This document shows positions 52,791-64,000 of a stretch of DNA of 64,000 nt, one piece after another; position 1 is the first letter of the stretch, and each line of letters starts with the position of its first letter. A program made the translations under genes and the position numbers. The notes under the pieces are model-generated. The model saw only the letters and a program-made list of their open reading frames with translations, did no database searches and was not told the origin of the DNA. The stretch is from Coccinella septempunctata (Eukaryota; Arthropoda; Insecta; Coleoptera; Coccinellidae), in contig NC_058189.1 of assembly GCF_907165205.1 (NCBI RefSeq), positions 69,525,815 through 69,589,814 of the forward strand, written 5' to 3'.

Positions 52791-53019
52791 CTGAAAAAAA
52801 TTGAGGCAATTAATTGAAGGGTTGGTGGTGCGATGGGGCTTTCCGATTATTCATTTGAGGGAGGAAATCGATATAGACGGTCTCATCAATATTTTATTGC
52901 GAGTGACAGAATTCGTTCGGGTTCTTTGGGAATTACCCTGTTTTAGCTCTGTGATTGGTTCAGTACAATTTATGTATTATTCGTTTTTTCTTTCAGTAGT
53001 ATTTTCAGAAAAATTTTAG

Positions 53020-53177
53020 AATTTAAAGAATACTGCTAATTGCTCCTCGTTACAATTCTTTAGCAATTTCGTGAACCTATCTCCTTTCGTTTAGAGATTC
53101 ATCTTCGAAATGGTATTTTTTTCAAATTGCAAATTTCACTTGAGAATTCGTCAAAAAAGAACAGTTTCGCCGAGACT
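53020..53177 (-). repeat. Inverted copy of the 46.7-kb repeat, cut by a LINE
   Basis: The complement contains GAATTCTCAAGTGAAATTTG, CTAAACGAAAGGAGATAGG and TTCACGAAATTGCT, matching 46650-46740. It ends at GAACAGTTTCGCCGAGAC, the left target duplicate of the adjoining LINE. Confidence 0.75.
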
Positions 53178-54529
53178 TTCGTGGTACGGTGGACCTAATT
53201 TTCACACTGCGACAGCTGCAAGAGAAGGCCCCTGAACAACAATCAAGGATCTATAGAGCCTACTTCGATTTAAGTAGGGCCTTCGACTCGGTGAATCGGA
53301 GAGCGCTATGGAAAATCATGGGACGACTTGGAGTACTCGAAAAATTCTTAGCAGTGTATAAAAGCCTACACCAACAACACCGCTTGAATACAGCATAATG
53401 GCTCCACAACCGACCATTTCTTAACAAGGCTGTGTGTTAGCGCCTTTACTGTCCAATATTTTCGCCATAGCTGTCTCCATTATTGCTGATATAAGTATGC
53501 CTGTAAGAGGTGTTGAAATAAGATTCAGATTTGATGGAGGCCTATTTAACCTGAAGCGCCTCAGAGCAAAAACCCGTTCAAAGTTTATTACGGAACTTCA
53601 ATATGCAGACGACTGCGCACTTACCGCTAGCAGTCCAGAGGATCTACAGATAATGCTAGACACCTATAAACATATATACGAAGCTTTAGGCCTTGGACTC
53701 AATATCGACAAAACCAAAATCCTGGTAAGTCCGCCATAAAGCCTTCAAACACATATCAGCCTGGAGAATGTAACTCTAGAACAGTCGAGCAGTTCAAATA
53801 CTTGGAAAGCTTCATAAATACTAGGGCTAACCTAGACCTAGGTCAGAGTGTTTCAAAATCTCAACCTCAATCTGAAGACCAAGACAGCTGTTTACAAAGC
53901 AGTGGTCCTCTCAATGCTTCTTTACGGAAGTGAAAGCTGGACGCCCTACAGGCGACATATTAAACAGCTTGAACAAACGCAAAAACGTCATCTAAGACGA
54001 ATAACGCACATCAGATGGTTCCACAAAGTTTGAAATGCAGAAGTCTTGCAACGCGGGAGTTGTACAACAATTGAGACTAAAGTAACGAGGGCCCGACTCA
54101 GATGGAGCGGCCACATCCTGAGGATGCAAGACGCACAAGACTCTCCAAGATATCTCTATATGGCGAATTGACAGAGGGAGCCCGGAAACCAGGAAGCCAG
54201 CATAAGCGTTTTAAGGACACATTACATCAATCCCTAAAATCAGTTTATGCCAATCAAAAATGGGAACAACTAGCGTTAGACAGATCACAGTGTAGGTCTT
54301 TGGTCCACAGTTATAATGGAGACTCGAGAAGAATACAGCGACGGCCAGATCTGCTTGGTGACTATCCATGCCCGGAGTGTGGAAGGATCTGAAGGTCACG
54401 GTTGGGTCTCTTCAGTCACAGGAGGGCACACAGCCGCAAGTAGCCCTAAGAAGTCATTTTGTAGATTTATTCCCGATAACGGGATACAGCAACGAATGGT
54501 ATATTTCTATGGTACTTTATGATGATAAT
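53178..54529 (+). mobile_element. LINE family L, fragment 6 with reverse transcriptase domain
   Basis: The longest copy. 53189-53398 reads FDLSRAFDSVNRRALWKIMG (an RT active-site Asp block). 53434-53739 reads LAPLLSNIFAI, then LQYADDCALTASSPEDLQIM with the YADD catalytic box, and GLNIDKTKILVS. Frames then shift through EQFKYL, LNLKTKTAVYKAVVLSMLLY, WTPYRRHIKQLEQT and a C-terminal CPECGRI zinc-finger remnant. The 3' UTR ends TTGTAGATTTATTCCCGATA. 5'-truncated before the RT and with many frameshifts. The endonuclease domain is absent. Confidence 0.92.
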
Positions 54530-54535
54530 GAACGG

Positions 54536-54705
54536 TTGCGCCGAGATGGATGAAATCTTGAGATTTATATCAAGAAGAGTTGCTCTTTCAGGATATGTAT
54601 GACATTTATATCTTCAATGATTTTCCTGAAAGATACGCGACTCGAAAGTTGACTTCCGAAAAATTCTCAAAAAGATGGGGTCAGTTAAAACGGGTAAAAA
54701 CGATT
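54536..54705 (-). repeat. Single ~174-bp satellite monomer
   Basis: The complement carries AAGAGCAACTCTTCTTG, GAAAATCATTGAAGAT, CAACTTTCGAGTCGCGTATC and TTTTAACTGACCCCATCTTT, as in the array at 46.0-46.7 kb. Adjoins the right side of the LINE insertion. Confidence 0.8.
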
Positions 54706-55834
54706 GTAGTATCTCCTTCGTTCTTTCAAGACGAGGTTTTTATTGGATCAGATGAAAACCATATCCTCTGCCGTACCCACATTCTATCTGTCTCCACAAT
54801 CTCCACAAATGACTTCTCAGCACCATAAAGTCTCATCTTCATCGATTTGTACAGATGAATAATACCCAGAAGGATTAATGATTTAGGAGAACAAAACATG
54901 GTGCACCAAAAAACACAAACAACACAATATCCCTTTCAATATAGATGATGCAGAAAGCCCCACAATTCTGAGCAGCTTCCGTCAATACGCACAGATTGTC
55001 TTGCATAATATGCATCCTAATTCCCCATCCAGCAATCATTCTTTTTTGCACGCCGAATCAACGCAATCCATTGCGTATTCCCATCCAAAACCGACGGAAA
55101 AAAATGGATCCATTCTCATCAATGCCAATTGATAACCCGCGCTCCATGGCGCCGGGTTCGAATTGAAAGCCTCTCATCCTGTATATAATGAAACCATTTG
55201 ATGTACGAGAACTGCACGGAATAGTAATTCTAGTAGGCGGGCATGTGCCAGGCGCTGCTGGAGTTGGGGCAGAGGGGGCACAATTCGAAAAACAGCCTGA
55301 ATAGAAATGACCTCGTTATTCGTGGTTTACGATCATCGTTTCATTATGAATAGCCGGCCATGACGATGCCCTTCGAATGCCGTTATAATTCCGTGACAGA
55401 GAAATGTTATTTATCGCGACCGCCTGGAAGAAAAGTTGGAATACGAGGATGTATTGGGCGAGGAAAACAGGAACGTGTCTGAAGCTTCAATAGGTTCTGA
55501 CTGGGGAACATGTTGACCTAACACTCGCGTCGAGAGTGTCAACGAGGATTGCTTGAATCCTCTTCAAATTCCAAATGGAAGTACGTTTCAATTCATACTC
55601 ATTAACAATGTCGCCATTGATCCAGATTGTAGACTGTAAGGGCCAAAGGGATAGCTGATACCTCCTGGGTTACGCTTGTGATCTCTTAGGTGAGGAGATT
55701 ATTGAACTATTAATACTTCATTGGAGAAGATACATCTTCTTCTGAGGTGAACTTAGGTCTTGGTGGCCAGCATGCAGTTGGAGATACTCACACCCTAAGA
55801 CGCCAGTGATAATAATGCCACTTGTCGACAGATA
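54706..55834. other. Single-copy sequence, no gene seen
   Basis: Upstream of the Kazal exon. 55020-55620 is comparatively GC-rich. No signal-peptide-encoding exon with a usable minus-strand donor was recognised. Confidence 0.45.
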
Positions 55835-57108
55835 CGAGGATGTATTGATATCTAGTTTGCCTAAACCAGCTCCATGCATGAAAAAATATTGCGTTACCAT
55901 ATCAACGAACAATGACTCATTAGAGGTGTCAGTGTGATGGCTGAGGTCAAAAAATTAAACCAGAGTTACGCAATCAATTAAAAGAAAGAAGATGTCCATC
56001 GAAATTGTGAAAATCGAAAAACTGGACTATCGATCATTCATCAAGTACCTGTATTTAAAAGGGTTAAGAGGTAAGCAGCTTCACGAAGATATGTTCAATA
56101 CCCTTAGTGATCACTGTCTTTCGTATGCGACCGTCAAAAATTAGACTGCAAGCTTCAAAAGATGTTAATTTTCCATTGAAGATGATGACCGATCGGGATG
56201 GCCAGTTTCTGTGTTAGTCCCCGAAAATATCGATGCAGTTCATGACATGATTTTATCAGACCGTCGAATTGGGCTAAAACGGATATCTGAAGCACTGAAT
56301 ATTTCATAAGAACGCGTTCATCATAATCACGTCAATTTGGACATGAGAAAAATTGCTGAAAAAAGGATCTCCAAATGTTTGAATGTTGACCAAAAGCGTG
56401 CAAGGGCAGAAGCATCGCGTTCGATCTGTGTTCGATTTGAAAACGATGTAGATTTCTTAAACCCAATTGTTACTATGGATGAGACTTGGGTACATTTCTA
56501 CGATCCAGAAACAAAGCAACAATTGATGGAATGGCGACACTCTGGTTCTCCAAGACCTAAGAAGTTTCGTGTCCAAAAATCTGCTGGAGAAGTTCTTGCT
56601 TCAGTTTTTCGGGATTGCCATGGAGTAATCATGATTGATTTTTTGGATAAAGGTAGAACAATAACTGGAGATTACTATTCGACATTACTGGCCACTCTAA
56701 GGGATAAAATTAAAGAGAAAAGATGCGGAAAGCTATCCAAAGGTGTTATGTTTTTGCAGGACAACGCCCTTGCACACAAATCTCATGTTGCCATGCAAAA
56801 AATTCGTGATTTAGGGTTTGAATTACTAGAGCACCCCCCTTTTTCAGCAGATTTGGCTCCATCCGACTATCATCTCTTTCCTCAATTGAAAAAAAGTTTA
56901 AAATGTAAATTTTTTTCCAACCAGGAGGTAATAAAAGCTGTGGAGGTCTGGTTTTCAAGAAGAAATATTTTTTTTTAAAGGTCTAGAGACGTTGCAGGTT
57001 CGCTGCAATAAATGTATTCAATTAAGAGGAGAATATGTTGAGTAATAAAATATTTTGACATTGAAGTTTTGTTTGGTTCAAAATATATATATTCAAAATA
57101 TATTCTCG
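55835..57108 (+). mobile_element. mariner element, copy D (best transposase)
   Basis: 1274 bp with CGAGGATGTATTGATATCTA at the left and the inverse at the right, TA on both sides. The start codon is at 55992 (MSIEIVKIEKLDYR). Stops interrupt at about 56141 and 56308. The frame 56337-56978 (213 codons) keeps all three mariner catalytic blocks: VTMDETWVHFYDPETK, MFLQDNALAHKSH and SADLAPSDYHLFP (D,D34D-type spacing). A frameshift near 56950 changes the C-terminus. Opposite in orientation to the three other mariner copies. Confidence 0.94.
56337..56978 (+). pseudogene. mariner transposase remnant with catalytic triad
   Basis: Catalytic half of the copy D transposase, 213 codons, with all three acidic blocks readable. 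The DNA-binding half upstream contains two in-frame stops, so it cannot make a full protein. Confidence 0.9.
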
Positions 57109-58230
57109 TAGGAGTCGATATCTCAATGGAATTTTTTTTTCTTCAACTTGATGTCCACGAAATGTGTAGATGTTCCTACTGAATTCAATAAATTGGGTAT
57201 TGTTTCAATCAAATATTATTCAAAAAATCATAGTTCTTCGATGTATTTTAGTTGAAGATCCAAGACTGTACGAAGAAATTCCAGAAAAATCTCCTCTCAT
57301 TTCACCACATCATGAAGAATCTAGCATGAACTGTAATTTATTTCACCGTGTTTAATGTTCCTATCTAGTTTCATTTATTTTATTTCACAACTCAGACAAC
57401 TAGTTCATAATTCCTTAAATTCGTATCAAGAAAACCGTAGCTGAGGTGTTGAAAACTCCAATTCGAAAAGTTCTGAATTAGCTCCGGAGCGTAGGTATAA
57501 AGTACGAAACTTTTATCGGTTTTATAACTGTCGCAAAAGCAGAATAAAGTAAAGGAATCTCATGCTCGCCTCCATCTAATTAGAAATAATACCGGTGGAA
57601 TGCAAATAGAGGGTGGTTATCAATTTAAAATATGATTTCAGTCGCTAATATAGTTTGGAGTTAGTCGGCTGCTTCGGCAGCGTCTCACAGTTAGTTTTCA
57701 ACGTATGAAGCCCTGAGAACGGACTGAAACTTGTTCGTAAAGCTTGTAGAGATCAACAGTTGGTTCTACTGTTCCAAATTCAGGCGTTTTAGATGTTTCT
57801 CAGAAATCAAACCATGTGTATATATCTGGAATTGTGAAATTGCTCACTCCTTGAAAGTGTAGAGATGAAATTCATTGCTGATAAAGTTTTAATTGCTTGG
57901 ATTTTGCAGTCAAATTATAGGACATTTTTTAGGATATCAAGAAATATGCCTGAAAGTAATCTACCAAGATATGATCTGTCAAACATACTCACTCGTTTCT
58001 AGTAATGTGATATGTGTTGTATCCACAAATTCGGTTGTAGAAGAGTCCCTGTGGTGTCTTGATCTCTGCAAAGAGAAAATTCGTTAACTGATTGCATGAC
58101 TTGGAAACGAAAAAAAGTCAGTAATAATCAGTAGTATTCTTTTAGATGGTTCAATACCACTTAGATCGTATTTAATGAAAATACAATATATAATTGAAAA
58201 ATATTCGTTAGTAGGCATCATAATAGCTAA
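57109..58230. other. AT-rich sequence, no gene seen
   Basis: Short ORFs only. No repeat recognised. Confidence 0.45.
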
Positions 58231-58235
58231 AAAAC

Positions 58236-58258
58236 TATATATATATATATATATATAA
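58236..58258. repeat. (TA)n microsatellite
   Basis: About eleven TA units followed by AAAATATAT. Confidence 0.9.
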
Positions 58259-58539
58259 AAATATATTTGTTGTTGTTGTGAATGTTGTAAGTAAACTCGA
58301 AGAATAGAAAATAGCATTCAACAGTTCATTTTTAATTTTTTTTAGCTTTTATATCTGTTCAAGGCTAGCAAATAAACTGCTACACATGAGTTAGGGATAT
58401 TGACTTAAATTGCAAAAAAATATAGTTAAAATAAGATTTTTGTGATGAAAATTCATATTAATATGATTTCGAGTTGCAAATTAATTTTAGCCTGTAGGTC
58501 TGCAGCGTATACAGGTTGTGTATATACGTATACAGGTGG

Positions 58540-59580
58540 TTGAAGAAAATCGAGTAAAAAACGAAATGTTAATCCCAGATAATTCAAGCATTTTAAGACT
58601 ATCAATACAATGTATGGCCTGCACGGGCATCAATAACAGCTTGACATCTTCTTTGCATACTACACACGAGGTTGTTGAACATTTCTTGAGGAATTTGGTT
58701 CCATAAACGGGGCAGAAGCTCTCTCAGATCATTTAAAGATTCTGGAGTAGGTTGATGATTATCTAATCTTCTTTGAAGCGTATCCCATGCATGTTCTATG
58801 CAATTCTAATTTGGTGAGTGCGGAGGTATTGGTAAATGTGGAATACCGAGCTCCTCGCGCGCATTCTCAACTTTGGCGGCACGGTGCAGTCTAGCGTTAT
58901 CATCAAGTTGAAACATTGTCAATGACATGCTCCCTATAGTCGGTCATATTTCCAGGACAAATGTGTAGATCTGTGCACCCGTTGAAACATATCCCGGCCC
59001 ATACCATAGCACTACCCCCTCGGAATGGATGGACTTCTTGGACATAGCGACGAATACGGGGTATGCGTGGGATAGTCCATACCCTTATTCTTCGAGAATC
59101 TGAAAATCGTCCATATCTGGATTCATCTGTGAAAAGGACACTACGCCATTGATCGTTTCAATTGATATGTTGTCTTGCCCATTCCAGTCTTTGACGCTTA
59201 TGGTCACGTGTTAATGGAACTCCTCTTAATGGACGTCTAGAACCTAGATTCACCTCTCTCAAATGTCGTCTGATGGTTTCGATGGAAACTTGGACCCTAC
59301 CTGCATTTCGAAGAGTATTCCGTAGCATTCTACACGTAGACGTAGGGTTTCTTCTCGCCGAAACGGTGATGAAACGATCCTGAGCAGGTGTTGTTTTTCG
59401 TCGCCTACCAAGCCTTGGTCTTTCCAACACGGAACCTGTCTCCCTGAACCTATTCCAAAGTCGAGATATCACACTTTGGCTGACTTGGAGCCTTTCCGCT
59501 ACAACAACCTGAGTTAGGCCACCCTGTAGCATTCCGATAGCCCTATTAGCTTAAGCGTTTGTTAATTAACGTCTTGGCAT
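58540..59580 (-). mobile_element. Tc1-like element of a second family (pseudogene)
   Basis: The minus-strand ORF 59158-59532 reads QVVVAERLQVSQSVISRLWN (helix-turn-helix), RPRLGRRRKTTPAQDR and PLRGVPLTRDHKRQRLEWAR. Downstream frames keep LFTDESRYGRFSDSRRIRVW (first Asp), DDNARLHRA (second Asp, with the preceding part missing) and HSPN*NCIEHAWDTL (Glu, with a stop inside). The likely ATG near 59580 is followed by two in-frame stops. Inverted repeats were not located, so edges are approximate. Confidence 0.85.
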
Positions 59581-59599
59581 TTTCAGAAAACTCGTTTCA

Positions 59600-61125
59600 A
59601 ATCGAAGCTGACTTCATTTCAAAATAAGAACATTCATGAAGCATATGCAAATAACCAAACTTCAGAAAAAAGGCGACCAGATTGACGAAATGTCTCATAC
59701 TGATCTTTATTGGATCGATTCAAGTTGTTATTGAGTTTTAAATGATTTCACAGCGTTTTTCTCGAAGATTACATACTTTTAATTAAGATTGAATACGATA
59801 TCCCTAACTCTTTTGGAGCAGTATATTTCTCGTCAGGCCAAATTCATCCACCTTACAAGGTGAATATCAGAACAGGGCTGTATACTACTTTGATGTTTAG
59901 AGCTCAGCACCAAGAAAAAGGGTATGACAGTTTGTCTGCCAATCTTGGAACATCAGAGAATGTGCAAGTTCAGTAGATATAAACACTATAGACTGCATAT
60001 CGCTATGCTGCTCTATTAACAACTATATGATTTTCTGTTAATCACAAAACCTTCTTGTACGACGAAGAAAATTATGTAAATAGGAATAAACTGTCTGGCA
60101 CGTTTAGGGTACCAAGTCATGAAACTGAAACAAATCTTGGTAGAATCAGAAATAGTGTACCTATAATATGTATAGAATTCTCTAATGGAATAATTGCATT
60201 TACCGGCAATTAGCCATTTGAATAATTAACTAATCTCAACTTTGCTCTCATGAGTGTATTAGCTATCACTGCATTCTCGCTAAATAACAAACTTTTACTT
60301 CGGCGCTTAACATTACCGGAAATACGCGATTTTCATTGAATTCACTGCCAGTAGGGTTGTTAACCAGGTATCAGTTAGGAACTATCCTATGTGTAATGTT
60401 CGGGAAATTACACGGAATAGAAAAAACTGCGTTGCCAAGTATGAAATACTGCCGGGGCCTTAGGATCGGAACATTCATGTTCAACCATCCAAACGAAGGA
60501 ACTTCATGCGTTGTTCAGCCAAACTTTCGTTATATACATGAAAGGCAAACGCACATATCCCCAGGTTTATGCAAATTTATGAATATGTTGCCGAAACTGA
60601 ATCCGCGTAATCCATAACATGGAGTTTGTTCCCAGAATAATGGATAATACGAACTTACCGACGAATGTTTCGACCTATTTACCGGCTTTTATATTTCGAT
60701 TGCAAACTTCGGTTTTGTTTGCGTTTCCACGTATTCACCCTGGCGCCTTCAAAAGCTTCCGCGTTGAACAAAGGAAAGTTTGCATATTCAAAGGTGCTGA
60801 CTGCTGAGGTATAATTACTGAACTTTGCGGTGCTGGGTGAATGCCATGATAGAATTCTAGTTGAAAAAATGGAAAGAACTGACAGAAGTCATGATGTTTT
60901 GCTTTATATTCATTTCTAGGGCAGATCTGCCATCATTTCATGTAGATCATAGCTGTTTGACTTGTCTCGATATTTTTTTAAATCGATGCCTATATACTTC
61001 GGCCAATAGTCAACCATGGTCATTGTTTTTTGATGTTGAGCCATCGCTTGAGGAACCTGTCAACCAAATCCAACAGTATACAGTCGAACTTTGGACATAT
61101 AGAACGCCTAAATACGACCACACTA
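59600..61125. other. Single-copy sequence, no gene seen
   Basis: Plus ORFs at 60336-60617, 60619-60807 and 60861-61139 follow each other but share no domain, start context or splice logic that I can support. Confidence 0.45.
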
Positions 61126-61129
61126 TAGA

Positions 61130-61405
61130 GCATTCATAATGAGAGAACTGGATGACGTGGGTGATATCTTGTGTTCGAAAAAGGTTCATCGAATGAATTT
61201 AAAACTATATTCCAAAATTCATTTCATTCCATAAAACTGTTTGTGAGAACTAAAAGTAATATTTTTTTATGGATTTTCAACAGCCCGTATCTTTCAAACC
61301 CAGCCGATTCGAAAAAAATGGTAATGGAAAAAAGTGTTTCTTTTGACCTCAAGAATCTACCATTGAAATATCTGTACGAGTCAAACACTCACCCTGTATG
61401 TTCTA
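61130..61405 (-). mobile_element. D-family fragment (inverted)
   Basis: Read on the minus strand it has the D left terminal repeat (atacagggtgagtgtttgac), AGTAGATTCTTGAGGTC, GATACGGGCTGTTGAAAATC and GAAATGAATTTTGGAAT, then stops inside the element near 61130. Confidence 0.75.
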
Positions 61406-62064
61406 CTAGATAAAAATATGTCGGTCTCTGTAGGGTTTTCATTGATCCACCACATGATGTTACATTTTATTTCCAATAATTCCATAAAACCGAATTTGTA
61501 CTTCGTAAAACATTGTACATCCATTAATATTTTATATGCGATCGAGTTCGAATAGAATTCCCAGGATTATTTATTCGACTATATTTCACGGAAATCTAAA
61601 CCGAATCAAACACCGTTGATATGCATTCCGTTCATTGTTCATTTGATATACAACCCCATTTCTAGACTAATATAAATTTTCAACTACATACGCATAAAGC
61701 AGGGATGAAATGCTGATACATTGGAACGGTTCATTTGTTGGGTATTGAAAATATTCATTTCTTCCGGATTGAAATTTATTATTTGCACAACATGACGATG
61801 CGAATATATGCACAATCATTTGATCAATTTAATGATAGGGTGGGATTTGTTTGTATGAAATAGTCCGATTTTAATAAAGGTACAGCAGCAGCAACATACG
61901 TGTCTATTCGATTCGAATGAACTTGAATAAAAGTTTTGAAAGGGAATAGATCTCCAAATACATTGAAAATATATTAACTGGCCTAGAAAATAGCACAGAA
62001 TCTGTTAGAGAGAATTTCTAGGATGCTAAAAAAAGAAACGATCAATTTTCCAACCCTAACCATA
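61406..62064. other. AT-rich sequence, no gene seen
   Basis: Nothing recognised. Confidence 0.45.
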
Positions 62065-63254
62065 CTCTATTCACATTTATTTTAGCAGTCGGTTGGAAAT
62101 GAAATAATTTTCTCAAGTTTTTGTAACTAGAACGGAGTAAGGTTGGCACTCATGAAATGTCGTTAATGTCATAACGCCGTTGCCCTTACTAATATAAAAT
62201 TTCATTAAGAAAATGCCGAAAGTGATTGAAAAAAGAGACAGGGTTTCAGGAAGTGCTATTTAGAATTCAGGTACGCTCATTCTGATATTCTAAAATCCAC
62301 AATACTTCAGACGGTAGCGAACATATTCAATGTAAGATAATTTATATATTGTTTCATCTAAATCTAAACGACTTATATTTCAGCTGAATATTTCCATAAT
62401 CAGAAAGATTGTGAATGTAGAGGATGAAAAAGAATTTCCTTCTATTAGGGGACCAAAAAAGTGGTGGCATTTGGGAATTTTATGTTTGAGTAAATTAATG
62501 CGAAAAGTTTACTACAGGATTTTCGATGAATGTCATCGTAGAATAAGTTGAAATTGAAAATTGATTCTTCTATTTTTCATTTGACGTGTACTACACATTG
62601 TAAATGTCTTGAGGTACCAATAAATACCTAATTATTATTATTTTATCAATGTATTAGGATGAACAACCACAAATACGCGACAGTTGTCCTGTTAATTGTT
62701 TATCCATGTGAAATTTTTGTTCAGAGAAGAAGTTCATCTTGACTTGAAACTTTCTTCAATTGCTATTTCTCATATTGATGCAAGATGATTTTTTGAAGGA
62801 TTTAATATTATTGTAATTGTTAATTCTTTCGGGAGATACCCATTCCCAACCACTGCATATGCATTTCATCTTCGGGTTAATATTTTTGAAATCTACAACT
62901 GATGTAACGTATTCAAACTTTAGCCAAAGAAGATAACGAACATTAACTTTCCTCAAGCTAGTGGACATTATGATATTATACTTATCTCTTGTATTTTCTA
63001 TGCAAATAACTGGATTTGGTATGCCTTCAATCAGTTTGCATAAACTTCAATTATATTCGTCACATATTTTCCGAAGAGATTCGACATTGTGATACGTAAT
63101 AACAGAATTTTTTACGTAGAACGAGCAACATAGCGTTAAATTAAAACCCAAGAATGTTTTGACAAGCGTCATAACCCCACATTTTCGTACCATACAGAGT
63201 GAAATGTGTCAAATTTCCATGGCCAACCGAGTGCTAAATTAAAAATGAATGGAG
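62065..63254. mobile_element. TA-family element, copy 3 (1190 bp)
   Basis: Starts ctctattcacatttatttta, ends aatgaatggag, and has TA on both sides. Collinear with copies 1 and 2 throughout, with small indels. No intact ORF. Confidence 0.82.
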
Positions 63255-63256
63255 TA

Positions 63257-64000
63257 TAGCTAGTGGTGTTTGGGTGTTCATTCCCTGATACGTCCCTGCC
63301 CCCGACTGACTCGATTAAACTGGAGAAGTTCATTCCTTTCCCGGTGCAAATTCTTCAGCGTTTCACGACGGGATTCACCATGGAATAAGTGAATTACATT
63401 CCTCCGAAGTCCATAATTGCACTTTCGAATGCGAAATCCGCATCAGATTTAACACCGCCATCTATTCTGCGCTATGAAAACCGTTTTCTACGAACCACAA
63501 CTTATAGGGGTTAGTTTGAGGTGACTCAACGTAATAGAAAGCGATAATAGCACTTTAGTATGCTTGGTGGGGGATTAAATGCTGTCTATTAAAACTGCCT
63601 GGCTTTCAAAGGATTGAATGAAGGAAATGCGTCCAAATCCATAGCCAGGAGAATGCAAGAATGGGAACTGAATGTTTTATTAGAGTCATTTTCTATGAAA
63701 ACTTTTTAACGAGCTTCTAGTCGGATAGGACTACACGAATACAGTGTTTTCACAGTTTTTTCATTTCAGAATTGAGAATTCGATATCTACAAATCTATTT
63801 GCATTAAAATTTGACGTCTCGAAGTTTTACGCGAGTGTGCTATTATCCTGTTTTAATGAAGATGAAACTTTGGACTGGATTTGTCTGGTGGTTTTATAGT
63901 TGAGTGGCAATCAAGTCTAGATGCTTTTAATTTCGTCATCACTAAACCTAAGTACAGAACATGAGGATTTCACCAGTCTTAATTTTAGAGTGTCTATAAA
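63257..64000. other. Single-copy sequence at window edge
   Basis: No exon or repeat supported. Any 5' exon of the FSTL5-like gene could lie here or beyond. Confidence 0.4.

Noticed and set aside
60336..61139. Run of three plus-strand ORFs as a gene upstream of FSTL5
   Set aside because: No shared frame, splice logic or recognisable domain.
54706..64000. Signal-peptide exon of the FSTL5-like gene
   Set aside because: No minus-strand Met-hydrophobic stretch with a donor of the required phase could be supported; left as not found.

Overview
The window looks like nuclear DNA of an insect, possibly a beetle. The order is an inference from general character, not proven. It is AT-rich and intron-rich, with GT-AG introns, and is crowded with decayed mariner, Tc1 and non-LTR elements.

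Only one cellular protein gene is supported. It is a follistatin-related protein 4/5 (FSTL5-type) gene on the minus strand. Seventeen coding exons were joined by hand from 52790 down to a stop codon at 4812-4814. All splice phases agree and give about 867 residues: cysteine-rich follistatin-like plus Kazal module, acidic linker, two EF-hands, two Ig domains and a long C-terminal repeat/propeller-like region ending in a conserved tail. The first exon or exons (signal peptide) were not found and may lie beyond 64000. A tRNA-Gly(UCC) gene sits in the 404-bp intron before the third-last coding exon, on the same strand as the host gene.

Nearly everything else is intronic or flanking repeat. There are four mariner copies (6.1-7.4, 16.5-17.8, 44.0-45.2 and 55.8-57.1 kb), four copies of one Tc1-like DD34E family (20.6-21.8, 22.8-24.0, 31.4-32.7 and 49.9-51.1 kb) and one copy of a second Tc1-like family (58.5-59.6 kb). 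One LINE family left six 5'-truncated fragments, and a second LINE left one remnant. All the LINE pieces lie on the plus strand, antisense to the host gene.

Non-autonomous elements are abundant. They include three 1.2-kb elements with long terminal inverted repeats at TA targets ('TA family'), about nine copies of a long-TIR element ('D family'), a 0.6-kb TIR element, fold-back hairpins at 3.8, 9.6-10.1 and 29.6-30.2 kb, a tRNA-derived SINE at 37.1 kb, a 107-bp tandem repeat at 38.1 kb and a ~174-bp satellite array at 46.0-46.7 kb. Several are nested, which gives a relative order of insertion.

The flanks (1-4800 and 52.8-64 kb) hold no recognisable cellular gene. The most unusual material is the set of structured non-autonomous repeats. 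I see no convincing new protein system.
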